Of a stretch of DNA of 64,000 nucleotides, positions 33,264-42,632 are shown piece after piece. This DNA comes from Candidatus Kurthia intestinigallinarum (GTDB lineage Bacteria; Bacillota; Bacilli; Bacillales_A; Planococcaceae). How positions within the stretch are numbered: the first letter of the stretch is position 1; each line of letters starts with the position of its first letter. The stretch covers positions 1-64,000 of the forward strand of contig NZ_JTFC01000044.1 in NCBI RefSeq assembly GCF_003991225.1, in the 5' to 3' direction. Both the position numbers and the translations under genes were made by a program. A model generated the notes under the pieces. It searched no databases, was not told where the DNA came from, and saw only the letters and a list, made by a program, of their open reading frames with translations.

Positions 33264-36200
33264 TTAATTTTCAGAAGATACTTCGTCAGTTTCTTCTTTT
33301 TTAGAAGCGATGTTTAACGCGTCTGCTGATGGAACATCATCATCTTCGTCATCGCGTAGTTCTACTTCTTCATCATTAATGTTTAACATTTTCACGTCTA
33401 AACCTAATGATTGAAGTTCTTTAATTAATACTTTGAATGATTCTGGTACGCCTGGTTCTGGAACAGGTTCACCTTTAACGATTGCTTCGTATGTTTTCAC
33501 ACGGCCCACAACGTCATCAGATTTAACTGTTAAGATTTCTTGAAGTGTGTGCGCTGCACCATATGCTTCAAGAGCCCAAACTTCCATTTCACCGAAACGT
33601 TGACCACCAAATTGAGCTTTACCACCCAATGGTTGTTGTGTAACAAGTGAGTAAGGACCAGTTGAACGAGCGTGAAGTTTATCATCAACCATGTGCGCAA
33701 GTTTGATCATGTACATAACCCCTACTGATACGCGGTTATCGAATGCTTCACCTGAACGGCCATCATAAAGTGTTGTTTTACCATCACGGTTCATGCCTGC
33801 TTCTTCCATTGTACGCCATACGTCTTCATCTGAAGCACCATCGAATACAGGTGTAGCCATGTGCACGCCTAAGTAACGAGCGGCCATACCTAAGTGTAAT
33901 TCAAGTACTTGACCGATATTCATACGAGATGGTACACCTAATGGGTTAAGCATGATGTCGACTGGAGTACCGTCTGGTAAGAATGGCATATCCTCTTCTG
34001 GTAAGATACGAGAGATAACCCCTTTGTTACCATGACGTCCGGCCATTTTATCCCCAACACGGATTTTACGTTTTTGAACGATATAAACGCGTACCATTTG
34101 GTTTACGCCAGGAGATAATTCGTCGCCATCTTCGCGATGGAATACTTTAACGTCAAGTACAATACCACCAGAACCGTGAGGAACACGTAATGATGTATCG
34201 CGTACTTCACGCGCTTTTTCACCGAAGATTGCATGTAATAGACGTTCTTCTGCAGTAAGCTCTGTTACACCTTTAGGAGTGACTTTACCTACTAAGATAT
34301 CACCATCATTTACTTCTGCACCAATACGGATAATACCACGTTCGTCTAAGTTGCGAAGTGCTTCTTCACCAACGTTAGGAATATCGCGAGTGATTTCTTC
34401 AGGTCCAAGTTTTGTATCACGAGCTTCTGATTCATATTCTTCAATATGAACAGAAGTGTATACATCATTTTTAACTAAACGTTCGTTCATGATTACGGCA
34501 TCTTCATAGTTATAACCATTCCAAGTCATGAATGCCACGACTACGTTACGGCCAAGTGCAAGTTCACCATTTTCCATTGACGGACCGTCAGCAAGGATAT
34601 CACGAGGTTTCACGCGGTCACCTTCTTTAACTAATGGGCGTTGGTTAATTGATGTCCCGTGGTTAGAACGAGTGAATTTTTGTAATTTATAACGAACTAA
34701 ATCACCTTTTACTTCTTTACCATCTACCTCTTCAATAGTACGAACTGAAATGTAACGAGCTTCAACATGCTCAACGATACCATGGTATTTAGCTACGATT
34801 GCAGCACCAGAGTCACGAGCGTTGACATGTTCCATACCAGTACCTACGAAAGGAGCTTCTGGGTTAAGAAGTGGAACAGCTTGACGTTGCATGTTGGCAC
34901 CCATAAGAGCACGGTTTGAGTCATCGTTTTCTAAGAATGGGATACATGCTGTCGCAGCAGATACTACTTGTTTAGGAGATACGTCCATGTAATCAACAGT
35001 GTCACGTTTGAACACTGAGTTATCGCCACGGAAACGACCCACTACTTCTTCTTCAGTAAACGTACCATCTGCATTCAATGGTGAGTTTGCTTGAGCAACA
35101 ACATAGTTATCTTCTTCGTCTGCTGTTAGATAATCGATATGTTCAGTAATTTTACCAGTTTCAGGGTCAACACGACGATATGGTGTTTCAATGAAACCAA
35201 ATTTATTTACTTTTGCATATGATGATAGAGAGTTGATTAAACCAATGTTTGGACCCTCTGGAGTTTCGATTGGACACATACGGCCATAGTGAGAGTAGTG
35301 AACATCACGTACTTCGAAACCAGCACGTTCACGTGTTAAACCACCAGGTCCTAATGCAGAAAGACGACGTTTGTGCGTTAATTCTGCAAGAGGGTTTGTT
35401 TGGTCCATAAATTGTGATAATTGAGAACTACCAAAGAATTCTTTAATAGATGCAATTACTGGACGGATATTGATTAATTGTTGTGGAACAATTGCAGCAG
35501 TATCATTGATTGACATACGTTCACGTACAACACGTTCCATACGAGATAAACCGATACGGAATTGATTTTGTAGTAATTCACCTACTGAACGTAGACGACG
35601 GTTACCTAAGTGGTCGATGTCATCAGTATCGCCCACACCATGTAATAAGTTAAAGAAATAAGAAACAGATGCTACAACATCTGCTGGAGTAAGATGTTTT
35701 ACTTCATCATCGATGTAAGCGTTACTGATTACTTTGATTTCTTTTTGAGACTCATCATTTGGTGCAAAGATTTTTACTTCTTGTACAAGAATGTCACCTT
35801 CGATAATACCGCCCACTTTTGAAAGTGTTTTAAAGTTTACGCCTTCTTCTAAGAATGGTGTAATGCGGTCTAATACACGACGGTCAATCACAGTTCCGCT
35901 TTCCGCTAAGATTTCTCCAGTATTTGGATCTACTAGCGTTTCAGCCAATGTTTGATTGAATAAGCGATTCTTGATATGAAGTTTTTTATTCATTTTATAA
36001 CGACCTACAGCTGCTAAATCGTAGCGTTTTGGGTCGAAGAAACGAGAATATAGTAAGTTTTTAGCTGACTCTACTGTAGGTGGTTCACCCGGACGTAGAC
36101 GTTCATAGATTTCTAATAACGCTTTTTCAGTGCTATCAGTGTTATCTTTTTCTAAAGTATTACGTAAATATTCATTATCACCGACAAGTTCGATAATTTC

Positions 36201-36815
36201 TTGGTCAGATGCAAACCCTAATGCACGTAATAATACCGTTGCAGGTAATTTACGTGTACGGTCGATACGAACGTAGACAACGTCTTTTGCGTCTGTTTCA
36301 TATTCTAACCATGCGCCGCGGTTTGGAATAACTGTTGCGCCAAAGCCTTTTTTACCATTTTTATCTGTTTTATCGTGATAGTATACACTTGGTGATCGAA
36401 CTAATTGGGAAACGATAACGCGTTCTGCGCCGTTGATAACAAAAGTACCTGTTTCTGTCATGAGTGGGAAATCACCCATGAAGACTTCTTGTTCTTTTAC
36501 TTCTTCAGTTTCCTTATTATGAAGACGTACTTTTACGCGTAATGGTGCTGCGTAAGTAACGTCACGTTGTTTACATTCATCGACATCATATTTTGGTTCT
36601 CCAAGACTGTAGTCGACGAATTCTAGTGAAAGATTTCCTGTGAAGTCTTCAATCGGTGAAATGTCGTGGAACATTTCACGTAAGCCTTCCTCTAAAAACC
36701 ACTCGTTAGAAGCGGTTTGAATCTCGATAAGATTCGGAAGTTCTAGCACCTCTTTAATACGCGCGAAGCTTCTACGCTGGCGGTGTTGTCCGTACTGAAC
36801 TAGTTGACCTGTCAA
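33264..36815 (-). CDS. rpoB: DNA-directed RNA polymerase subunit beta
   Basis: 1183 residues. The rifampicin region reads [20 protein letters not shown] with wild-type residues at the classical resistance positions. The C-terminal part has [20 protein letters not shown], followed by a short acidic tail. A GTG three codons upstream overlaps the GAGGGGTG RBS; the TTG eight bases after GAGGGG (TTG ACA GGT) gives MTGQLVQYG, the Bacillus start, and is chosen. Confidence 0.98.
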   Translation of the reverse strand: MTGQLVQYGQHRQRRSFARIKEVLELPNLIEIQTASNEWFLEEGLREMFHDISPIEDFTGNLSLEFVDYSLGEPKYDVDECKQRDVTYAAPLRVKVRLHNKETEEVKEQEVFMGDFPLMTETGTFVINGAERVIVSQLVRSPSVYYHDKTDKNGKKGFGATVIPNRGAWLEYETDAKDVVYVRIDRTRKLPATVLLRALGFASDQEIIELVGDNEYLRNTLEKDNTDSTEKALLEIYERLRPGEPPTVESAKNLLYSRFFDPKRYDLAAVGRYKMNKKLHIKNRLFNQTLAETLVDPNTGEILAESGTVIDRRVLDRITPFLEEGVNFKTLSKVGGIIEGDILVQEVKIFAPNDESQKEIKVISNAYIDDEVKHLTPADVVASVSYFFNLLHGVGDTDDIDHLGNRRLRSVGELLQNQFRIGLSRMERVVRERMSINDTAAIVPQQLINIRPVIASIKEFFGSSQLSQFMDQTNPLAELTHKRRLSALGPGGLTRERAGFEVRDVHYSHYGRMCPIETPEGPNIGLINSLSSYAKVNKFGFIETPYRRVDPETGKITEHIDYLTADEEDNYVVAQANSPLNADGTFTEEEVVGRFRGDNSVFKRDTVDYMDVSPKQVVSAATACIPFLENDDSNRALMGANMQRQAVPLLNPEAPFVGTGMEHVNARDSGAAIVAKYHGIVEHVEARYISVRTIEEVDGKEVKGDLVRYKLQKFTRSNHGTSINQRPLVKEGDRVKPRDILADGPSMENGELALGRNVVVAFMTWNGYNYEDAVIMNERLVKNDVYTSVHIEEYESEARDTKLGPEEITRDIPNVGEEALRNLDERGIIRIGAEVNDGDILVGKVTPKGVTELTAEERLLHAIFGEKAREVRDTSLRVPHGSGGIVLDVKVFHREDGDELSPGVNQMVRVYIVQKRKIRVGDKMAGRHGNKGVISRILPEEDMPFLPDGTPVDIMLNPLGVPSRMNIGQVLELHLGMAARYLGVHMATPVFDGASDEDVWRTMEEAGMNRDGKTTLYDGRSGEAFDNRVSVGVMYMIKLAHMVDDKLHARSTGPYSLVTQQPLGGKAQFGGQRFGEMEVWALEAYGAAHTLQEILTVKSDDVVGRVKTYEAIVKGEPVPEPGVPESFKVLIKELQSLGLDVKMLNINDEEVELRDDEDDDVPSADALNIASKKEETDEVSSEN

Positions 36816-36845
36816 CTCATTCACCCCTCAATAAAGCGATATTAG

Positions 36846-36875
36846 GTCTTGTGAAATTGCAATTTTTCACAAGAC
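36846..36875 (-). promoter_or_regulatory. Hairpin in the rpoB leader
   Basis: Perfect dyad GTCTTGTGAAA/aattgcaa/TTTCACAAGAC about 30 bases before the rpoB start, no T-run. Could modulate rpoB translation or RNA stability; unassigned. Confidence 0.55.
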
Positions 36876-36996
36876 AAAAAAGAAAACGAGCAATAATTCT
36901 CATTTTCGATTATTCAAACATAATTTTAAACCGAAAGCTCTTGACATTTTCATCAAATAGGCAGACGGCTTCAAATTAATATTTTTGCATTTTCTT

Positions 36997-37025
36997 ATAA
37001 TATCACAGCGTTTTTGTCAAGTCAA
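36997..37025 (-). promoter_or_regulatory. Promoter of rpoB-rpoC
   Basis: TTGACT (37020-37025), 17 bases, TATTAT (36997-37002) on the minus strand, giving a leader of about 175 nt. TTGACA directly after the -35 offers a second alignment with short spacing. Confidence 0.7.
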
Positions 37026-37066
37026 TCTATAAATATTGACAATTATTTTTCAGAAAATAGCATGAA

Positions 37067-37666
37067 TTATTTTATAGCTCTAATAATCCAATAACCTTTC
37101 TCTTTATGCACGACTGTGACGTCCTTAAACTGTGTTTGTAAATGATCTACTGTAGATGGTGCTCCCTGTTTCTTTTGAATAACAATCCACAGCTCTCCGT
37201 CTTCTGATAAGACTTCATAAGCCTGATCATAAATGCGGAAGATTGTTTGCTTACCAGCACGAATAGGAGGATTTGTCAGAACAGCAGCGACTTGATCTGT
37301 ATCAACAGATGAAAGTGCATCACTCTCATAAATTCGTACATTTTGAACCCCGTTAAGCTCAGCATTTTTAATAGCCAAGTTTAATGCACGATCATTTACA
37401 TCCATCATGTGAACAATACGCTCGGGGTAACTTTTTGCGATTGATAAGCCAATTGGACCATATCCACAGCCCACATCCAAAATATTTCCTTCAACTGACG
37501 GCAGTTCAAAACAATCGATTAAGACACGGGAGCCAAAATCTACTTCGCTTTTACTAAAAACGCCTGCGTCGGTTTCAAACGTAAAGGAAAATCCTCGAAG
37601 TCTAAAATCCCATCTACGTGGCTTACTCTCAACCTCAGGGTTTTTTGAATAATAATGATCTGACAT
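37067..37666 (-). CDS. Class I SAM-dependent methyltransferase (RsmC/YbxB-like)
   Basis: 199 residues. SAM motif I DVGCGYGPIGLSI; catalytic NPPI motif in VLTNPPIRAGKQ, as in N2-guanine or N6-adenine RNA/DNA methyltransferases. It corresponds to B. subtilis ybxB between rplL and rpoB; E. coli RsmC methylates G1207 of 16S rRNA, and the same target is plausible but unproven. GGAGGG lies seven bases before the ATG chosen (MSDHYYSKNP); six codons upstream are rejected. Confidence 0.9.
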   Translation of the reverse strand: MSDHYYSKNPEVESKPRRWDFRLRGFSFTFETDAGVFSKSEVDFGSRVLIDCFELPSVEGNILDVGCGYGPIGLSIAKSYPERIVHMMDVNDRALNLAIKNAELNGVQNVRIYESDALSSVDTDQVAAVLTNPPIRAGKQTIFRIYDQAYEVLSEDGELWIVIQKKQGAPSTVDHLQTQFKDVTVVHKEKGYWIIRAIK

Positions 37667-37692
37667 TAGCATGCCCTCCATCACGTAAAATG

Positions 37693-37724
37693 AAGAAAAA
37701 GCTCGTCAAAATTGACGAGCTTTT
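37693..37724 (-). terminator. Terminator after rplL
   Basis: Stem AAAGCTCGTCAA/tt/TTGACGAGCTTT followed by TTCTTCATTTT on the minus strand. It lies between rplL and the methyltransferase gene and may allow partial read-through. Confidence 0.88.
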
Positions 37725-37742
37725 CCAATAGGTTAGCAGAAA

Positions 37743-38102
37743 TTATTTAACTTCTACAGATGCGCCAACTTCTTCAAGTTTAGCTTTGATTTCTTCAGCT
37801 TCAGCTGCAGCTACGCCTTCTTTAAGAGCTTTAGGAGCGTTATCTACTACTTCTTTAGCTTCTTTAAGACCTAAGCCAGTGATTTCACGTACCACTTTGA
37901 TTACTTTGATTTTAGAATCGCCAGCAGATGTTAATACTACGTCAAATTCTGTTTTTTCTTCAGCAGCGCCTGCAACAGCACCAGCTGCAGCTACAGGAGC
38001 AGCAGCAGTTACGCCGAATTCTTCTTCGATTGCTTTTACTAAATCATTTAATTCTAAAACTGTCATCTCTTTGATTGCAGCTAAGATTTGTTCTTGGTTC
38101 AT
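37743..38102 (-). CDS. rplL: 50S ribosomal protein L7/L12
   Basis: 119 residues: N-terminal dimerisation domain, alanine-rich hinge ([15 protein letters not shown]), C-terminal domain with [20 protein letters not shown]. Multi-copy stalk protein recruiting translation GTPases. RBS AGGAGG. Confidence 0.98.
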   Translation of the reverse strand: MNQEQILAAIKEMTVLELNDLVKAIEEEFGVTAAAPVAAAGAVAGAAEEKTEFDVVLTSAGDSKIKVIKVVREITGLGLKEAKEVVDNAPKALKEGVAAAEAEEIKAKLEEVGASVEVK

Positions 38103-38177
38103 TATGAGTTCCTCCTATTATGGAATCTAATTTTTTATTTTTGTGCATCTTAAGATGCGGTGAAGATTAAGATGCGA

Positions 38178-38678
38178 TTAAGCGCCTTGTTCTTCTTTTT
38201 GTTCTGCAACAGCTTTTGTTGCAAGCGCGAAGTTGCGCATTGGTGCTTGTAGAACTGATAAAAGCATTGATAGTAAACCTTCGCGTGATGGAAGTTCTGC
38301 TAGTGCTTTTACTTCTTCTAAAGTTGCGAAGTTGCCTTCGATTAAACCTGCTTTAATTTCTAAAGCTTCGTTTTCTTTAGCGAAGTTATTGATAATACGA
38401 GCTGGAGCAACTACATCTTCGTTAGAGAATGCGATTGCGTTTGGACCAGTAAGTACATCATTAATCTCAGTGTGACCAACTTCTTCAGCAGCACGACGAA
38501 CTAAAGTATTTTTGTACACTTTGAATTCAACGCCAGCTTCACGTAATTGTTTACGTAATTCAGTTACTTGTTGAACTGTTAAGCCGCGGTAGTCTACTAC
38601 TACTACTGACGCTGCAGCTTTGAACTTGTCAGCGATTTCTTGAACAACAGTTTGTTTTGCTTCTACTGCTTTGCCCAT
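38178..38678 (-). CDS. rplJ: 50S ribosomal protein L10
   Basis: 166 residues; starts [19 protein letters not shown], ends [13 protein letters not shown] three codons upstream lies inside AGGAGGTG, so the following ATG is used. L10 anchors the L12 dimers and, with L12, represses its own leader. Confidence 0.97.
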   Translation of the reverse strand: MGKAVEAKQTVVQEIADKFKAAASVVVVDYRGLTVQQVTELRKQLREAGVEFKVYKNTLVRRAAEEVGHTEINDVLTGPNAIAFSNEDVVAPARIINNFAKENEALEIKAGLIEGNFATLEEVKALAELPSREGLLSMLLSVLQAPMRNFALATKAVAEQKEEQGA

Positions 38679-38699
38679 TATTGACACCTCCTATAAGAA

Positions 38700-38850
38700 T
38701 GAGTCATTTATACCGACAAAAGAAAAGCCCCTTATCAATGACAGACAAGAGGCAGAAATTCATCATCTAAATAGAGAATGATTCCTTTGCCCTCGGCAGG
38801 ATAATTAAGCGGTACTAAGCCGCCCCTACTGTCTTTGGTACAAATGGATA
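38700..38850 (-). promoter_or_regulatory. L10 leader of rplJ-rplL
   Basis: Long structured untranslated region before rplJ with GTAGGGGCGGCTTAGTACCG and CTGCCGAGGGCAAAGG on the minus strand, and GGGGCTTTTCTTTTG at the end, which looks like the attenuator terminator. Position and content fit the Bacillales L10 leader autoregulated by L10-L12; structure not computed. Confidence 0.75.
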
Positions 38851-38857
38851 ATTCACA

Positions 38858-38889
38858 ACAAAACTCATCTTATCAGATGAGTTTTAGTT
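38858..38889 (-). terminator. Terminator-like hairpin after rplA
   Basis: AAAACTCATC/tgataa/GATGAGTTTT followed by GTTGTG on the minus strand, 14 bases after the rplA stop. Confidence 0.7.
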
Positions 38890-38903
38890 TGTCAATCATT
38901 AAA

Positions 38904-39599
38904 TTATTTTACAAGTGCTAGAGTATCAAGTTTAATTGATGGTCCCATAGTAGTTGTAACGTGTACTGATTTTAAGTAAACACCTTTTGCAGTAGCTGGT
39001 TTAGCTTTAACGATAACATCAACTAATGTTTGGATGTTTTCAGCTAATTTGTCAGCTTCAAATGATGCTTTACCTACTGGTGCGTGTACGATACCAGCTT
39101 TATCAGCACGGTACTCAACTTTACCAGCTTTGATTTCGTTAACTGCTTTAGTTACATCGAAAGTAACTGTACCAGTTTTAGGGTTTGGCATTAAACCTTT
39201 AGGACCTAATACACGACCAAGTTGACCAACTTGACCCATCATATCTGGTGTAGCAACGATAACGTCGAAATCGAACCAGCCATCTTTAATTTTTTGGATG
39301 TATTCAGCATCACCTGCGTAGTCTGCACCAGCAGCTTGAGCTTCTTTAAGTTTTTCACCTTTAGCGAATACTAAAACTTTTTGAGTTTTACCAGTACCGT
39401 TTGGAAGCACGATTGCGCCACGGATTTGTTGGTCGTTTTTACGAGTATCGATGTTTAGGTTGAAAGCTACTTCTACAGTTGCGTCGAAGTTTACTTTGCT
39501 TGTATTTTTAGCTAATTCAGCAGCTTCAGCTACAGAATAAACTTTAGTTTTGTCTACTAATTTAGCGGCATCTTGTAATTTTTTACCTTGTTTAGCCAT
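38904..39599 (-). CDS. rplA: 50S ribosomal protein L1
   Basis: 231 residues; [20 protein letters not shown] start, [19 protein letters not shown] signature. Forms the L1 stalk and in other bacteria represses the L11-L1 message. RBS AAGGAGG. Confidence 0.98.
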   Translation of the reverse strand: MAKQGKKLQDAAKLVDKTKVYSVAEAAELAKNTSKVNFDATVEVAFNLNIDTRKNDQQIRGAIVLPNGTGKTQKVLVFAKGEKLKEAQAAGADYAGDAEYIQKIKDGWFDFDVIVATPDMMGQVGQLGRVLGPKGLMPNPKTGTVTFDVTKAVNEIKAGKVEYRADKAGIVHAPVGKASFEADKLAENIQTLVDVIVKAKPATAKGVYLKSVHVTTTMGPSIKLDTLALVK

Positions 39600-39653
39600 T
39601 TTGAATTTCCTCCTTGATTGTGGTTATAGCGGGATTTCCCTCCCACGAATAAA

Positions 39654-39697
39654 GGTTGCGGGTGTTTCAAATATCGCTATAAGAAACATTCGCAACC
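39654..39697 (-). promoter_or_regulatory. Large hairpin between rplK and rplA
   Basis: Minus-strand GGTTGCGAATGTTTC pairs with GAAACACCCGCAACC around a 14-base loop (one internal mismatch pair). It is followed by GGGAGGG, not T residues. Candidate L1-binding or processing site; inference only. Confidence 0.55.
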
Positions 39698-39730
39698 TCC
39701 AAAAACAATACTTTTATCAAGTAATGAGTA

Positions 39731-40156
39731 TTAGTCTTCTACGACAATACCCATGCTACGTGCAGTACCTTCTACCATTAACATAGCAGCTTCTACAGAA
39801 CCTGCGTTTAAGTCTGGCATTTTAGTTTCAGCGATTTCGCGAACTTGGTCACGTTTCACTGTAGCTACTTTTTTCTTGTTTGGTTCACCAGAACCAGATT
39901 TAATACCTGCTGCTACTTTAAGTAATACTGCAGCTGGTGGAGTTTTTGTAATGAAAGTGAATGAACGATCTTCAAATACAGAAATCTCAACTGGAATGAT
40001 TAAACCTGCTTGGTCTTGTGTACGAGCATTGAATTCTTTACAGAATCCCATGATGTTAACACCTGCTTGACCTAATGCAGGACCTACTGGTGGCGCTGGG
40101 TTTGCTTTACCAGCTTGAATTTGAAGTTTTACAACTTTAACAACTTTTTTAGCCAC
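39731..40156 (-). CDS. rplK: 50S ribosomal protein L11
   Basis: 141 residues: [20 protein letters not shown], with [20 protein letters not shown]. The start codon is GTG, six bases after AGGAGGTG; seventeen codons of upstream frame are rejected. Binds the GTPase-associated centre (thiostrepton site). Confidence 0.97.
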   Translation of the reverse strand: MAKKVVKVVKLQIQAGKANPAPPVGPALGQAGVNIMGFCKEFNARTQDQAGLIIPVEISVFEDRSFTFITKTPPAAVLLKVAAGIKSGSGEPNKKKVATVKRDQVREIAETKMPDLNAGSVEAAMLMVEGTARSMGIVVED

Positions 40157-40255
40157 GAGACACACCTCCTTAAGTCCGTGATGTGGTAATTGGGTTGCCC
40201 CTCCCACTCAAATATCTGTCTGTCGGCTTATTTCCGATAACATTAAAAATTACTG

Positions 40256-40290
40256 TTAGTCGACTATAACTTAGTCATAGTCTGACCTAA
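40256..40290 (-). promoter_or_regulatory. Hairpin at the 5' end of the rplK leader
   Basis: Minus-strand GACTATGAC/taa/GTTATAGTC extended by flanking TTAG and CTAA, beginning at about the predicted transcription start. Possible 5' stabilising or regulatory structure. Confidence 0.5.
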
Positions 40291-40293
40291 AAA

Positions 40294-40322
40294 ATAATAA
40301 CACTTTTAATTATGCAAGGCAA
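40294..40322 (-). promoter_or_regulatory. Promoter of rplK-rplA
   Basis: TTGCCT (40317-40322), 17 bases, TATTAT (40294-40299) on the minus strand. It overlaps a dyad TAATTATGC/GCATAATTA located just after nusG. Confidence 0.6.
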
Positions 40323-40338
40323 GCATAATTAAACCAAA

Positions 40339-40872
40339 TTAAACTTTTAGTACTTGATCGAAAGCTAATTCCATTGTTGTTTCGCGTCCGAACATATCTA
40401 CTGTAACTTTAATTTTTTCTTCAGTAGCAAGGATTTCTTCTACCTTCCCTTGGAAATGAGCGAATGGTCCTTCTAATACTTCAACAAGATCACCTACAGC
40501 GAAATCAAGATCAACACTTTTCTCGCTTTCAGCCATTTTAGTTAAAATATGTTCTACTTCTTCAGGTAATAATGGAGTTGGTTTAACCCCACCACCTGAA
40601 GAGCCAATGAAACCTGTAACACCTGGTGTATTACGTACAACGTACCAAGCATCATCTGTCATGATTAGTTCAACTAATACATAACCAGGGAATGTTTTAC
40701 GCATATATGTTTTTTTACGGCCATCTTTTACTTCTGTTTCTTCTTCTTCAGGAACGATGACACGGAAAATTTTATCTTGCATACCCATCGTTTCAATACG
40801 TTTTTCTAGGTTTAACTTTACTTTGTTCTCATAACCAGAGTAAGTATGAACGACATACCAATTTTTTTCCAT
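40339..40872 (-). CDS. nusG: Transcription termination/antitermination factor NusG
   Basis: 177 residues. NGN domain (MEKNWYVVHTYSGYENKVKL) and C-terminal KOW domain (VGDLVEVLEGPFAHFQGKVE). Binds RNA polymerase and S10. Between secE and rplK as usual. Confidence 0.98.
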   Translation of the reverse strand: MEKNWYVVHTYSGYENKVKLNLEKRIETMGMQDKIFRVIVPEEEETEVKDGRKKTYMRKTFPGYVLVELIMTDDAWYVVRNTPGVTGFIGSSGGGVKPTPLLPEEVEHILTKMAESEKSVDLDFAVGDLVEVLEGPFAHFQGKVEEILATEEKIKVTVDMFGRETTMELAFDQVLKV

Positions 40873-40921
40873 AATTAACAGGACTAAATTGTCCTTTCCC
40901 TCCTTTTTTTAAAGGCAAATG

Positions 40922-40943
40922 AAAAAACCCGCTTTTACGGGCT
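40922..40943 (-). terminator. Terminator-like hairpin between secE and nusG
   Basis: GCCCGTAAAAGCGGG followed by TTTTTTC on the minus strand, about 30 bases after the secE stop. secE and nusG are normally cotranscribed, so this may attenuate nusG or imply a promoter in the ~50 bases left. Confidence 0.75.
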
Positions 40944-40970
40944 CCTTCAAAAATATTAACATTTTTTCGC

Positions 40971-41156
40971 TTATAAATCCAAGTACATGCGGAATAATTT
41001 TGATATTCCTAAATCGACTAGCATAAAGAACACTGCCATAAAGAGTAATGTAGAAAGTACAACTAGTGTGTATTTGCTAAGCTCTTTACGTTTAGGCCAG
41101 CTAGTTTTACGCATTTCAGAAAAAACATTGCTGAAAAATTTTTTAAGCTTTCCCAT
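40971..41156 (-). CDS. secE: Preprotein translocase subunit SecE
   Basis: 61 residues with a basic amphipathic N-terminal part (SEMRKTSWPKRKELSKYTLV) and one membrane helix; short Gram-positive SecE. Partner of SecY. Confidence 0.97.
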   Translation of the reverse strand: MGKLKKFFSNVFSEMRKTSWPKRKELSKYTLVVLSTLLFMAVFFMLVDLGISKLFRMYLDL

Positions 41157-41205
41157 CCAACCTAACCTCCGAATAAAAATAAAAATCTTTTATGATTAAC
41201 GAAAT

Positions 41206-41352
41206 TTATCTTGTTTGTTTGTGTAATGTATGTTCATTACAGTTCGAACAATATTTCTTTAATTCCATTCTTTTTGAGCTATCCTTTGGGGCAGGTAAAT
41301 TATAATTACGAGCGCCGCATTTTTCGCAGCATAGCACAACTTTGTTTGCCAT
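41206..41352 (-). CDS. rpmG: 50S ribosomal protein L33, zinc type
   Basis: 48 residues read directly: starts MANKVVLCCEKCGARNYNLP, ends in TLHKQTR. CxxC pairs Cys9/Cys12 and Cys35/Cys38 form the zinc ribbon, so this is the C+ form. An AAAGGTGAT RBS precedes the ATG. Located between sigH and secE as in Bacillus (rpmGB). Confidence 0.95.
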   Translation of the reverse strand: MANKVVLCCEKCGARNYNLPAPKDSSKRMELKKYCSNCNEHTLHKQTR

Positions 41353-41431
41353 AATAAAAATCACCTTTCAGGCATTTGTCCTTATACAGACTATCATCTA
41401 ATACCATAAGCTGTCAATAAAGCACATTGTG

Positions 41432-42061
41432 TCAGTTTGCAGTCAATTGTTGCTCAAGTTTACGTTTAATTCGTTGTAAGGCGTTGTCAATTGACTTCAC
41501 ATGGCGCTTTAATTGTTCAGAAATTTCTTGGTAACTACATCCATCAATATAAAGCGCTAGGACTTTTTGTTCAAAAGGACTTAATAACTCGTTGATACGC
41601 GATTCCATATCTAAAAATTGTTCTCGATGTACAACAAAATTTGCTGGGTCTTCACTGGCATCTGTTTGTAATAAATCCATTAATGTACTTGCTTGATCTT
41701 CATCCCCTACAGGTTTATCAAGTGATACATACGAATTTAACGGAATATGTTTTTGTCGAGTAGCTGTTTTAATTGCTGTAATAATTTGACGTGTAATACA
41801 TAGTTCTGCAAATGCTTTAAATGATGCTTGGTGCACATCACTAAAGTCACGCACAGCTTTAAATAAACCAATCATTCCTTCTTGAATGATATCTTCTTTA
41901 TCTGCGCCAATTAAAAAATAAGATTTCACTTTAATTCTTACGAGCGGCTTATATTTTGTAATCAAAAAATCAAGTGCTTCACTATCGCCTTGCCTAGTGA
42001 ATCTAACGAGTTCTTCATCGGTCATACTACTATACTGGTGCTGCAATTTACTTGTTATCAC
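41432..42061 (-). CDS. sigH: RNA polymerase sigma factor SigH (sigma-30 family)
   Basis: 209 residues. Region 2 (TDEELVRFTRQGDSEALDFL, IIQEGMIGLFKAVRDF) and region 4 (LSPFEQKVLALYIDGCSYQE). In Bacillus it controls entry to sporulation and competence; in non-sporulating relatives it is kept for competence genes. GTG start behind GGGGTGA. Upstream of rpmG in the usual order. Confidence 0.95.
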   Translation of the reverse strand: MITSKLQHQYSSMTDEELVRFTRQGDSEALDFLITKYKPLVRIKVKSYFLIGADKEDIIQEGMIGLFKAVRDFSDVHQASFKAFAELCITRQIITAIKTATRQKHIPLNSYVSLDKPVGDEDQASTLMDLLQTDASEDPANFVVHREQFLDMESRINELLSPFEQKVLALYIDGCSYQEISEQLKRHVKSIDNALQRIKRKLEQQLTAN

Positions 42062-42088
42062 AAAATCACCCCAACTATTAATGTCCGT

Positions 42089-42619
42089 CTATTTCAAGCC
42101 ACGACGCATATTTTCTAGCTTACTTTGTGTTTCAGCATCTAATTGAACTCGATTTGAAAACTTTCGTTGACGCGCATAGTCTTTATTAACTGTTTGCGTA
42201 ATTTGCCGCTGTGATTCCCGAACTGCTGTAAACAATTCAGAAGCCGGCATGCGTAGTGCCCCATTCCCAAAAATAACACTTTGCTCTGCCATATCTGAAG
42301 TTGCAACAGTAATGCGTGTTAAGCGACCATATTTTTGGATTTTATCCATCGTCAACGCTTCAATACACTCATCTGCTGTTTCTTTTACACGCGTATAAAT
42401 GATTTCTACATCATGTTGTTTTTCTTTTGTAGCAACGCCTGGGACTTGATACGCATCAAACACAACAATAATCTTATATTGTGAATACGCTTGATATTCA
42501 GCTAATAGCTCAATTAATCGATCGCGTGCGTCAATTAGTTGATGCTTATCTTTTAACTGTTTCAATTCGCCCCAGTCACCGATCATGTTATAGCCATCTA
42601 CGATCAAAATGTCCTTCAT
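42089..42619 (-). CDS. rae1: NYN-domain ribosome-associated endoribonuclease (Rae1/YacP)
   Basis: 176 residues; N-terminal NYN/PIN fold with MKDILIVDGYNMIGDW and VVFDAYQV, acidic residues of the active site. B. subtilis Rae1 cleaves mRNA in the ribosomal A site. GAGGG lies six bases before this ATG; an ATG two codons upstream is too close to it. Confidence 0.92.
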   Translation of the reverse strand: MKDILIVDGYNMIGDWGELKQLKDKHQLIDARDRLIELLAEYQAYSQYKIIVVFDAYQVPGVATKEKQHDVEIIYTRVKETADECIEALTMDKIQKYGRLTRITVATSDMAEQSVIFGNGALRMPASELFTAVRESQRQITQTVNKDYARQRKFSNRVQLDAETQSKLENMRRGLK

Positions 42620-42632
42620 AAGCATCCCTCAC

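Noticed and set aside
41432-42061. sigH taken as proof that the organism sporulates
   Set aside because: SigH homologues are retained in non-sporulating Bacillales such as staphylococci; other sporulation genes expected here are missing.
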